From NCBI GenBank assembly GCA_039621445.1, contig CP154955.1, positions 31,044,527-31,108,526 on the forward strand: 64,000 nucleotides of DNA. Reading direction: 5' to 3'. Made by a program: the position numbers and the translations under genes. Under the pieces are notes generated by a model. It saw nothing but the letters and a program-made list of their open reading frames with translations. It did not search any database and was not told the DNA's origin. Positions 1 through 9,416 of this stretch are shown in pieces. The DNA is from Euglena gracilis. Taxonomy: Eukaryota > Euglenida > Euglenophyceae > Euglenales. Position 1 is the first letter of the stretch. Every line of letters starts with the position of its first letter.

Positions 1-639
1 GAGAGGGCAGTGGGCCCAAGTGCAAGGCTATGGCAGCCTGTGTCTAAACCTGGACAGATCTCACTGGGGAAAGGTATGTCCAACTTACCCCACAGCTCTC
101 TCAAACATAAACCCCCCAGGAGCTGCCCATCCAAGCAAGCAGCCCCCCTTTCAGGGGAAGGCCAATGGAGGCCATTATATCCAAGAGGCCAATGCAGGCC
201 AGGGGGTAAGTATCAAGGCCAATGGAGGCCATTTTAATCAAAATCAGGTGGCCATGGGAGGCCAATACGTTCAAGACCACAGCCCTTGGGGGGAAGGCCC
301 AATATTGGCTCAGACAAGCCCCCCCCAGAAGATAATCAGCCCAGCCTTATATGTACCTCCCCACTGCAGACACAGACCTTCCCACATCTTTCAAACACAG
401 GGGGAAAGCCTGTCTTTGAGCAGCCCTATGGCAGGGCCAGAGGTGACCCCAGTGATGGGGCAGCAAGAGCTGACCCCAGTGATGGGGCAGCCAGGGGGAA
501 GGACCCCAGTGATGGGGCCTTTGGAATCCCCAGACACGTTACACCCAGGGGTGCCCCCCTACAGGGCCCTGCAGGCCAGCATTCCCCATTGGGTCGAGGC
601 AGGAGCCAGCACAGAGGTATTAAACCTGATAAGGGAAGA

Positions 640-2400
640 GGTCAGGGCAGATCTTCCCCTCCCCCCTCAGATGTCCTTAAAAGTTCCCTTCAAAACGCCC
701 CAAGAAATAAGGACTGCCCAGAAAATTCTGAGAGAATACGAATGTGCAGGGGCAACCAGGCAAATCCCCCCACAGGAGGCAAAACATTTTGTCCCCTATT
801 TTATCATTTCCAAAAAGGAAGGGGAAAAGACCAAGGAAAGACTGATTTGAGATTGTCGACAGTTAAATCTCCATTTCACTCCCCAGAAATTCAGATTGGA
901 ACACATGAGAAACATCTTCCCATATCTAAGAAAAGGTTGGTTCTGTGGAAAACTAGACCTGAAAGATGCAAATTTCCACTTAAAACTGCACAGCAGTCTG
1001 GAAAAACATGTGTGCATGCAGGTGGGTGGAAAACGTGGAAAATTCAAGCTGCATGCTTTGGTATAAGCAGCCTGCAACAACAATTTATGACTCTTATGGG
1101 AGTCTGGGAAAGAAAATGGAGAAAGGAAGGCAAGGTAGTTTTCATCTACCTGGACGACATTTTGCTGTTAGCCCCCAGCAAAAAGACAGCAGCCCAACAT
1201 TTGGCAGAAGTAAAAACAGACCTTTTACTGGCAGGTTTCAGATTAAACCTCCCCAAATCCTGTCTGGAACCCACACAGGAAATAAAACGTTTGGGCCAAT
1301 GGATCAGTTTGAAAATAGGCCAATTGTAAATTCCTAAGGAAAAACAAAAATCCTTAAGAAAGGAGCTAGGCAAAGTGCTCACAGCACAGAAAATGAGCTG
1401 CAGAAAACTCAGTTCTATTGTGGGACAAGTCAGAAGCTATTTAGTTTCAGCGCCATTTCGAAGAATTCGGACAGATCAACGTTGCAAAATGGTGGATTTG
1501 CACACAAAGTGGGGTTGGGACCACACCCTGACCATTCCCCAGGGGGTCAAAGATCAAATTGTGGAGTTAAAAGCCTTTTTACAGCCAGGTGTGGGCAGGG
1601 CATTTCAGTCCCAGGCCTCTCAGGAACTCTTTTCGGACAGCAGCACCTGGCAGTGCGGGGGGGCTGGACAAAGTTTCAGGCCAAAAGGTGCAGGATTTTT
1701 GGAGGGACCTGCATGTCCTTCACATAAATCAAAAAGAATTACAAGCAGCAGTGGAAACTGTAAAGGCACTAGCCAAACCAAAACAAACAATTGTGTTCCA
1801 CGTGGACAGCCAGGTGGCTGTAAGTTATTTAACAAAATGGGGAGGCAAAAAGCCATACCGAAATTCAATCTTAAAACCCCTGGTATTATTGCCAAGAAAA
1901 ACAAATCAATTTGCAGGTGGTTTAGGTTCCCACAAAGGAGCAATTGGCAGACTCCCTGACCAGGGAGCAAAAGGACCCAGGGGATTATACCCTAAACCCA
2001 AACATCATTCACCAAATTCTTCAGTTTTTCAGAAATGAAATCACCCCAGAGGTGGACATATTTTGCACACCCAGCAACAAATAATTCCCCAAGTTTGTTT
2101 GTCGATACCCCCACCAAGGGGCTTTGCTGGTGGATGCCTTGAGGGCAGATTTGAGTGACCTCCCCCCAGTTTATGCAACCCCCCCTGGAGCATCATTCCC
2201 CAATGGGTTCAGAGATTAATGTTAAACCCAGACCTAATTTTTCTGTTGATCGTACCCCACTGGGCTTCATCATCATGGTGGCGCCAATTAATGTCAATCA
2301 GGCAGCCAGGCAGCAACGTTTTGTTGGTACCCCACCAATGGAGTCTGTTCACCAACTGCTGGGAGGAGGAGATGCGCCCCCAAGGTGGAAATTGGCCTGC
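640..2400 (+). pseudogene. Copy A pol remnant: RT, RNase H, methyltransferase
   Basis: RT pieces occur in three frames. The YLDDILLLAPSKK box (about 1148-1190) and following thumb-like region are readable in one frame; the fragment before it, related to the K-L-D-L-K-D-A motif, lies in another frame near 950. RNase H lies at 1589-2038 with H-V-D-S-Q near 1800. The methyltransferase-like stretch follows with Y-A-T-P-P-W (about 2172-2190), corresponding to Y-A-N-P-P-W in copy C. At least four frame changes and several stops separate these blocks, so no functional polyprotein can be made. Confidence 0.75.
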
Positions 2401-2404
2401 TTGA

Positions 2405-3290
2405 TTGTGTCAGGCAAATATTACAATCCAGGAAGTTTCGATGTCCAGTATCGACGCTCACATAAAAAATCTGGGAAATGTCAAACGATATGACTCAGCC
2501 TTCAGAGCCTTGGTGAGCCAATTGTTGCACAAGGGGGTGCCCCTGCAGGACTGCGCAGTCCACAAGATGGCTGAGGCCATCCTTGATTTGGCTGTGTCAC
2601 AGCCACAATACTGCACGAAATGCATATGCAGCAGCATTATTACTCCCAGGGTTTTGGTCATTGAGGTTTTCCCCTCTTTTGTCTCCATTGAAGAGGAAGT
2701 GGAATTCCAATGTCTGCATGTATGCCCATTTTTGGGACCCCACGGATTTGCTATAGAGCATCATCAGACAATCAAAGCCCCTCTCAGAACTCTCTGTGAA
2801 AGAGCTCAGAAACAGACTCATCGTTTGTTTGGGGTTGATCTAGCCAGAACCCAGCGAAAAGTCAGTTTCGTGGGAGAAAAAAATTTCATTTTATTGCAAA
2901 GGAAAGGGTGGCAATTCCCAAGATGGGAGGAAGTCTTGAACTTACCACCCCCCCTCATAAGCCTCTGGCATTTTTTGAAAGAGTATTTGGAAAGGACAGC
3001 CCTCATGGTGGGACACAGAAATAACTTGTTATGGTCTTTGGACGGTAAAAGACCTTTGACAGCAGAAAGAGTGAATTCCCTGACCAAAGAAATTCTGCAA
3101 GGGGGGGGGTGGACACCACCAACTGGAAACCCCACAGCACCAGAGGAGCTGGGGTTTTATGGTGGAAAAATGCTGGTTTTCAAGTGGAAGAAGTCCAGCA
3201 ATTGGGTCAGTGGTAAAATTTTGGGGCCTTCCAAGCGCATTATTTGCGACTCGGGGTCGTATCAAAAATTCAAAAAATTATGGCCCAAAG
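2405..3290 (+). pseudogene. Copy A tyrosine recombinase remnant
   Basis: The segment starting I-D-A-H-I-K-N-L-G-N-V-K-R-Y-D aligns by eye with the recombinase start in copies B and C (D-D-F-L-G-R-H-P-S-L-K-R-Y-Q). The middle, roughly E-K-N-F-I-L-L-Q-R-K-G-W-Q-F-P-R-W-E-E-V, matches I-K-R-K-G-Q-K-F-H-K-W-E-R-V of copy C. The H-x-x-R block and nucleophilic tyrosine seen in copy C are not recognisable. The reading frame changes at about 2610 and again after 3110. Confidence 0.65.
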
Positions 3291-3317
3291 GGGGGTGCAC
3301 AACACCTCACCATCTCG

Positions 3318-3790
3318 CAGTGCGGAGCCCGAATGGTCTCGGACTCCCACGACAGAGGAAGGGGGAGGAAGGGACCAAGAGGGCGAAGCACAAGAAGATG
3401 TTGAGCCCAACCCCCCTGCCCAAAAAAACTAGCAGAAAAAGAAAAACATCCCAACCAGAAAGGGGACCCCCGACCAAGCACCCCAACCACCAACCCAGAA
3501 AACCACCAGAAAGAGACAGCCATCCCCATCGAGGGGGGGGGGGGGCACCAAGCGGCCGTGGGAGAGGGGGGCGGCGGGGCCACGACGGTTCAGCTTCGCC
3601 AAGGTGTCGGACGAGGCCTCATCATCGCCAACTCCGGCAACAAAGGCGCAGTAAGAAGCACCCCCCGCACACGCACGAACACACCAGAACAGAACAGCCG
3701 GCAAGGAAAGCAGGACCTCACCATCTTCTTGTGCTTCGCCCTCTTGGTCCCTTCCTCCCCCTTCCTCTGTCGTGGGAGTCCGAGAATTTT
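3318..3790. repeat. Inverted-repeat module at the right end of copy A
   Basis: The stretch at about 3325-3400 (GCGGAGCCCGA, then AGGGCGAAGCACAAGAAG) recurs in reverse complement at about 3718-3785 (CTTCTTGTGCTTCGCCCT). It is the copy A version of the module at 12,575-12,680 with its inverted partners at 12,890-13,110. Inverted modules of this kind fit the terminal or internal complementary regions of DIRS elements. Confidence 0.65.
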
Positions 3791-4036
3791 CTGCGGGGAA
3801 ATTTCTTTTGGGGAAGGGGCAGCCACGGTTCGCCACGGTCGACCCGTGCCGTCAGGTTGTCCGGCTGCTGCTGCTCCCTCATGAAGTTCCCCAGCGCTGT
3901 GCTTCTTTGAAGTTGCATCTAATTCTTTCGAAAAATTAAAAATCTTTTGAATTGAAGTTCTGCACGGGCGTGACACTCTGGACAATTTTAATTTATTGAT
4001 TATCTTCTTCTTTTCTAAAATTATGAGGTATTTAAT

Positions 4037-4190
4037 GACACCTCCGGCTCCGCACTTTGCCCTTGTGAGGCCATGCCTTGCTCGCCGGCGGTGTTGTTTG
4101 GATTGTTTGCTGCGCTGGGTTAGGAGACCCTGCTTAGTGCCTTTTTTCGCCGGAGTTGGCTGATTCCTAATTTGCCCTTCGACAACCCAG
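4037..4190. repeat. Left inverted-terminal module of copy B
   Basis: It starts GACACCTCCGGCTCCGCAC and runs through TTGCTCGCCGGCGGTGTTG and CTTAGTGCCTTTTTTCGCC. The same module is at 8456-8600 in direct orientation and, in inverted orientation, at about 13,140-13,266. Confidence 0.8.
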
Positions 4191-4321
4191 AAGAAAAGAA
4201 AAGAGTTCACGAACGAAGAAGAGCCAAGAAAAGAAGTAAATATCAATTCAATATCCAGAAGGACACGAACCAGAGGAAGATCAACTCAAAAGTCAATTAT
4301 CAAATTTCATACTTGACTTCA

Positions 4322-5096
4322 ATGAGCAATGCAGATGAGATGAAGTCGGAATTTCAAGGCCGCGGACGTCCTGGAGCAGCTGCCGCAGCTGGAGAACCTG
4401 GAGATGCGGTCGACACGTGGCAAACCGTGGCTGTTCTTCCCCCCCAGACCCCCACCCCAGAAATTTCCCAGCCCAAAAAACCCCCCAGTGACGGCCACGG
4501 TCCTTGGACCACTGTGGCCAGAAGACCCAGAAAACAGAAGTCAGCCCGAGCCCTTGATGTGCAAAGGATGGGCCATGGTGGCCCAAAATGCTTCAGAATT
4601 GGACATCCAAAGCCCACAGTTCAGGGGAATCTCCCCCAAAGGCGCCCAGTCGCCTGTACACAAATTGGCCAAAATCTGGGGAGATGGAATCAAGGCCAAG
4701 GCGGTCACCATTACAGGGGGCATGGGGGCCAGTTTTACAAGCAAATCCCCTCAGGAAGGGGCAGAAAAGGTCAGTCAAACCCCCCCAAGTCATCTTACAC
4801 AACAGCCCCTCTCAAGGGGAAAAGGGGGGGCCACAGCAGCCCCCCCAGATTTCCAGTGGAGCTGGAGACCAAGGTCAAGAACAGCCCCAAGGAGGGGAGA
4901 CCAAGGCCATATGGGCCAGAATTTTATTCATGTGCACGGCCATGGTGGCCAAGTGCAAGGCCATGGTGGCCAGTTTTCACAGGGCCGTGGCGGCCAGAAT
5001 TTACCAGGCCAGGGAGGCCAATTGCGTCAACAAGGCCATTGGGGCCAAAGGGGTGGCCCAGAAATGGCCCCCCAGAAGCTAAGGTACCTTATATAA
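4322..5096 (+). pseudogene. Copy B gag-like ORF, frameshifted
   Basis: The start M-S-N-A-D-E-M-K matches the start of the intact copy C gag-like protein. Shared blocks are T-W-Q-T-V-A-V-L-P-P-Q and then G-H-G-G-Q repeats. The frame carrying G-H-G-G-Q-F-Y-K is open from 4322, but the later repeats G-H-G-G-Q-V-Q-G-H-G-G-Q (about 4940-5040) lie in a different frame, so there has been an indel between about 4770 and 4930. Confidence 0.7.
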
Positions 5097-5099
5097 ATC

Positions 5100-7359
5100 A
5101 ACTGCAGCAGCCCCAGGAGGATGCCCCCAAAGGGGCAGTGGAGGACAAGGGGGCAACCCTCCCACATTTCTTCTTCAATGCCCATGGCAGGGGCAAGCCA
5201 AAACAAGGGAGATACCCAAAAAGGGGCCCCTATGGTATGTCAAATGACAACATCAATGACAAAGTGGAGGACAAGAGAGCCTGTGAGAAGAGCATGCAAA
5301 CCCCCCCAGCAACCCTTGCAGAATGCTCAATCCCTAGGAGCAGCAGGGGTGCAATGTCCAACACCCCCCAACCAGCCCCCAGAAAATCACCTGATTGGGA
5401 AAATAAATTCCATGGAGGAAAAATGGGGAGACACCCCCCTACACCAGAGACTGCAAAAAAGTCTAAAATGGTGGCAGAAAAATGCCCCCCCAGCAACCTG
5501 CCAACTTATAAAAGATGGCATTCAACCCCCTTGGGTCAACCCCCCAAAATTGTCCACGAATCCAAAAACCAGAGCCAACCTGGACCTGAACCAGGCAGAA
5601 AAAATCCTGTTGGATTACGAAAAATAAGGGTCCATAAAGAGGGTTCAGGATTTAGGAACCCTGCATCTAATTCCATGGTTCTTGATCTCAAAACCAGAGG
5701 GGGGTCAAACGAAGTGGAGATTCATAAGCGACTGCAGGGAAATAAACCAAAAATTCCCCCTGAAAGCTTTCAAATTTACATCACATTCAAAACATTTTCC
5801 CAGTTTTGGAGAAAGGCCAATGGGCAGCCAAAATCGACCTGAAAGACGCATATTTTCATATTCCCGTGAACCCAACCTTAAAACCTTTTCTAAGGCATCA
5901 TGTGGAGGGACAAACTTGGGAGTTCCAAGCAGGCTATTTTGGCCTAAATGTGATGCCACAAATTTTTATGTCAGTCATGAAGACATTCGAAAAACGTTGG
6001 AGGAAAAAAGGAATCCAGGTTTTTGTTTACCTGGACGACATTTTATTCGTTGCCCCCCACCAAAAATACTCTGCAAAAACTCCTGAACAAGGTTGTCAGA
6101 GACCTAATCGATTCAGGGTTCAAAATAAATGTCAAAAATCAACCCTAGAACCCACACAAGTTGTAAACCATTTGGGCTTCCAGTTAAATTTCCAAGAGGG
6201 AAAATTGCAAATTCCCCCCCTAAATTTGAAAACCATAAAACAGGAGCTGGGAAAAAAATAGTGAAAAAAGTTTTCATGTCGAAAAGGCAGTTGGCGGCTG
6301 CCATTTTGGGCCAAATCAGGTCCAACCTCATGGCCTTGCCCTTCTTAAGGGCTTTCACAGACTCCCTAACAAAAATTTTGGTCAACAATTCTGCAGCCCC
6401 ATGGGATTCAAAGCATGCCATTTCAAAGGACATAAAAGCCCAATTGAGGGAAATAAAAAATCTGCTGGACACCTGGGGGGGGAATGCAACAAGGGAGTTG
6501 CATTCGGACAGCAGCACCCATGCCGGGGGGGGCTGGACATTCGCACTGGAGAAATTGTCCAGGAGTTTTGGAGAGAAAACTCCATTTTGCATATCAACGT
6601 AAAATAATTACGTGCAGCCATCAGCACAGTGAAGAGTCTCAGCAGACCTGGGGAAACAGTGTCCCTTTCAGTGGACAATCAGGTGATCTATTATTACCTG
6701 ACAAAAGGGGGGGTGGCAGAAAGGACCCTTTCAACAGCCTTCTAAGACCATTTTTCAAATGTTGCATGGAAAAAAATTTGAATCTACAAGTAAACTGGGT
6801 TCCTTCACTGGAATGCTTGGCAGACCCCATAAGCAGATGGGAGTCAGACAGGGGGGATTACTCACTGGACCCCCAGCTCTTTCAATGTCTGAGGCAGCAT
6901 TTCAAAGATTTCATAAATTTGGAAACAGACTTATTTGCCTCCCCAGGCAACAAAAAACTGCCCAATTTTGTGGCCAGATGGCCCCACTGGGAAGCCAGGG
7001 CAGTGGATGCCCTCCAATGTCCCCTGGACAACATGGGGGGACTTTATGCAAACCCCCCCTGGTCTGTAATTCAGAAATTTCTCCCACGATTGAGAATGTT
7101 TCCCCAGGCCAAAGTTTTGATGGTCACCCCCTTTTGGGATTCAGCCACATGGTGGCCCCAATTAATAAAGATGAAAGTGCCAGGAACCCCCTGCCTGAAA
7201 ATCACCCCCTACAAGGGCATGTTCACCAATTGCAGGGGGGAGAAAATGCCACCCCCCAGGTGGCCCCTCCTTTGCATGATTTGCTCAGGAAAATATTGGA
7301 GGGGAAACAAATTCAGAGTAAATCCATTGACGATTTCCTGGGGAGACACCCCAGTTTAA
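5100..7359 (+). pseudogene. Copy B pol (RT, RNase H, methyltransferase), multiply frameshifted
   Basis: Blocks in order: an N-terminal linker ending with an in-frame stop after L-L-D-Y-E-K (about 5625), where copy C continues; the RT start K-W-R-F-I-S-D-C-R-E-I-N (about 5710) in one frame; K-I-D-L-K-D-A-Y-F-H-I-P and Y-L-D-D-I-L-F (5830-6050) in another; RNase H with H-S-D-S-S-T-H (about 6500); then S-R-W-E, F-A-S-P-G-N-K and Y-A-N-P-P-W (6830-7060). At least four indels relative to copy C break the frame. Confidence 0.8.
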
Positions 7360-8190
7360 AACGTTATCAGAGTTCTTTTTCTTTATTATGGGTGATTTTG
7401 GACAAAATGGGGATACCCCCCCCTGAAGCCACAACTGACCAAGTGGCTGACGCTTTAGTACAGTTATTTCAGTTTTCCAACCCCCAGGCACGTAATGCCT
7501 ACAGTGCTATGCTTTTAATTCCTGGGTTTGGTGGTTTGAGGTTCCACACCATGTTGGCCCCTTACAAGAGGCTTTGGAACCAAAATCTGGAGAAATATGG
7601 AGCTTTTTGGGACCCCCTCCCCATCCTCCTGGGGCTGGCCCAAGCCCCATTTCCCTCTGATATATGCACGTTGCGCACACAGCTGATTTTTTGTTCCAGA
7701 ATTCTCTGTTTATATTGATCGTCTGATCTGGAGAGAATCAAACGAACAACCAGTGTGTTGGGCAGGGCGCCCTACATCAAAGTTAAGCGTAAAGGCCAGA
7801 AATTCCACAAATGGGAGAGAGTTGTTTCACTTCCAAAGTGCCCACAGATAAGTCGCTTTCATTTAATGATGGCTTATGTGGCTGCAACCCGATTTAACGT
7901 AAAGCCTGGGGGTCCCCTTCTGATTTCACTAAAACCCCCTTCAAAGCCATAAGTGCTGACACAATTGCTTCCATAACTAAAGATTTTTTATCCAAACATG
8001 GGGTACCCCCCCAGGTGTGGGGAGCACACTCCACCAGAGGAGCAGGAGTGGGTTTACTCAAAAAATTGTGCCTTTCTGCCCAGGAAGTTTGTAAAATTGG
8101 CCAGTGGAGGGGGGTGGAGGCTTTTACAGCCCATTATTAACGGCTTGGTGCCCAAGGTGCCCTGGAAAATGCCCTGGCCCCCCTAATTTC
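7262..8190 (+). pseudogene. Copy B tyrosine recombinase, with stops
   Basis: The N-terminal half is open and very like copy C (D-D-F-L-G-R-H-P-S-L-K-R-Y-Q through L-I-F-C-S-R-I-L-C-L-Y). A TGA at about 7717, where copy C has an arginine codon, ends it. The next block with G-R-A-P-Y-I-K-V-K-R-K-G-Q (7760-7950) is readable before another stop, and the H-x-x-R region near 8030 is out of frame. It cannot make an active recombinase. Confidence 0.75.
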
Positions 8191-8452
8191 AGTGCACAAT
8201 CTCGCCTCACAAGGGCAAAGTGCGGAGCCCGAGGTGTCTCGTACTCCCTCGAGGAAAACCGATAAGGGAGGAAGGGACACCGAGGGCGAAGCACAAAGAC
8301 CTTGTGAGCCCGACTCCCCCACCCGTAAAAGAACATTTGTCTTCAAAAGCCCTCGGTCAGAAGCTGGGGGCCAGGGGGGCAGAGGCGGGGGGACCCCCCC
8401 GAGGGACAAGAAGTCACGTCGCCCCGTCGGAGCCACATCATCAGCCAACTCC

Positions 8453-8600
8453 GGCGACACCTCGGGCTCCGCACTTTGCCCTTGTGAGGCCATGCCTTGC
8501 TCGCCGGCGGTGTTGTGTGGATTGTGACGCGTTGGGTTAGGAGTCTCTGCTTAGTGCCTTTTTTCGCCGGAGTTGGCTGATTCGTAATTTGCCCTTCGCA
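8453..8600. repeat. Left inverted-terminal module of copy C and B/C junction
   Basis: GACACCTCGGGCTCCGCAC begins at 8456 and the module extends through GGGTTAGGAGTCTCTGC and CCTTTTTTCGCCGGAG. Its reverse complement is found three times, more or less completely, at 12,808-13,266. It abuts the right-hand sequence of copy B without a spacer. Confidence 0.8.
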
Positions 8601-8732
8601 ACCCAGAAGAAAGGAACTTCAATTCAAGAAGCTTGACAATTGAATATCAAAGAGTTGAATCAATCGAATTATCCAGAAAGTGACACTCGTGGAGAATATC
8701 AAATCCAATTTTGTTGACACAACAAGATTTCA

Positions 8733-9416
8733 ATGAGAAATGCAATTGACAACACAAAGAAGACCGTTGCTGAACAAGAAGAACTTCCTGCAGCCACAGC
8801 TGGACGACCTGACGGCGCAGTGCAACCGTGGCGAACCGTGGCTGTCCCTTCCCCCCCAGAAAAAGTTTCTAAAAACCCACCCAGTGACAGCCACAGACTT
8901 TGGCAGACAGTGGTCAGAAAAACCCGACGGACACCAAGGCCAAGGCAACTGTCATGCCATAACGGCAAGGGCCATGGAGGCCCATATCCCAGTTACACCA
9001 ATACATTGTTCAAGCTGGGCCATGGCGGCCAAAACAGCAAGCTTGGCCATGGCGGCCACAACAGCAAAGGCCATGGTGGCCAATGGGACAAAGGCCAGGG
9101 CGGCCAGCAATATCAAGGCCAGGGTGGCCAACATTACCAAGGCCATGGTGGCCGATTCCACAAACAGATGCCCAGTTGCAGGGGCAGGACAGGTCCACAA
9201 CACCCCCCCACCCAATTCATCATCTCAAACCCCATCACGCACCAGAGGCCCCCCAAGATTATCAATGGGCATGGCGCCCAAGATCAAAGAGAAGTCAATG
9301 GGGACTATCCAAACAACAAGAGGGCCAGTGGGGCCAGAAATATCAACTCCATCATCAACAATTTCAAGGCCAATGGGGCCATCAATTATCAGAAGGGGGA
9401 AACCCCCAGAAGCTAA
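8733..9416 (+). CDS. DIRS gag-like protein (copy C)
   Basis: 227 residues from ATG at 8733. The central part (about residues 75-145) is a degenerate tandem repeat of G-H-G-G-Q / G-Q-G-G-Q separated by 4-8 residues. No zinc knuckle is visible. Low-complexity, basic, Gly/Gln-rich proteins in this position are usual for the first ORF of DIRS elements and are thought to bind nucleic acid; that role is inference. The 3' third overlaps the start of the next open frame. Confidence 0.65.
   Translation: MRNAIDNTKKTVAEQEELPAATAGRPDGAVQPWRTVAVPSPPEKVSKNPPSDSHRLWQTVVRKTRRTPRPRQLSCHNGKGHGGPYPSYTNTLFKLGHGGQNSKLGHGGHNSKGHGGQWDKGQGGQQYQGQGGQHYQGHGGRFHKQMPSCRGRTGPQHPPTQFIISNPITHQRPPKIINGHGAQDQREVNGDYPNNKRASGARNINSIINNFKANGAINYQKGETPRS

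Larger units (their letters stand above)
1..4000 (+). mobile_element. DIRS-type retrotransposon copy A, 5'-truncated by the window and degenerate
   Basis: The order of remnants matches copies B and C downstream: a gag-like stretch with repeated GGCCAATGGAGGCC-type units (170-290), RT with the YLDDIL box (about 1150), RNase H, a methyltransferase remnant with a PPW motif (about 2185), a tyrosine-recombinase remnant, and a right-hand module ending in inverted sequence. Protein identity to B and C is clearly lower than B to C, so this is a different, older subfamily. Every domain is broken by frame changes or stops. The right limit is approximate; copy B begins at about 4037. Confidence 0.8.
4037..8452 (+). 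mobile_element. DIRS-type retrotransposon copy B, inactivated
   Basis: It begins with a left terminal module (4037-4190) nearly identical to that of copy C. Gag-like, RT/RNase H/methyltransferase and tyrosine-recombinase regions follow, closely similar to copy C. Numerous one-base frameshifts and stop codons break all three. Its right part runs to ATCAGCCAACTCCGG just before 8453, where the left module of copy C begins, so copies B and C are joined directly with no separate right terminus of B. Confidence 0.85.

Noticed and set aside
4172-5842. 556-codon open frame in copy B as a single protein
   Set aside because: Only its first part matches the gag-like protein of copy C; the rest reads the repeats and pol in the wrong frame.
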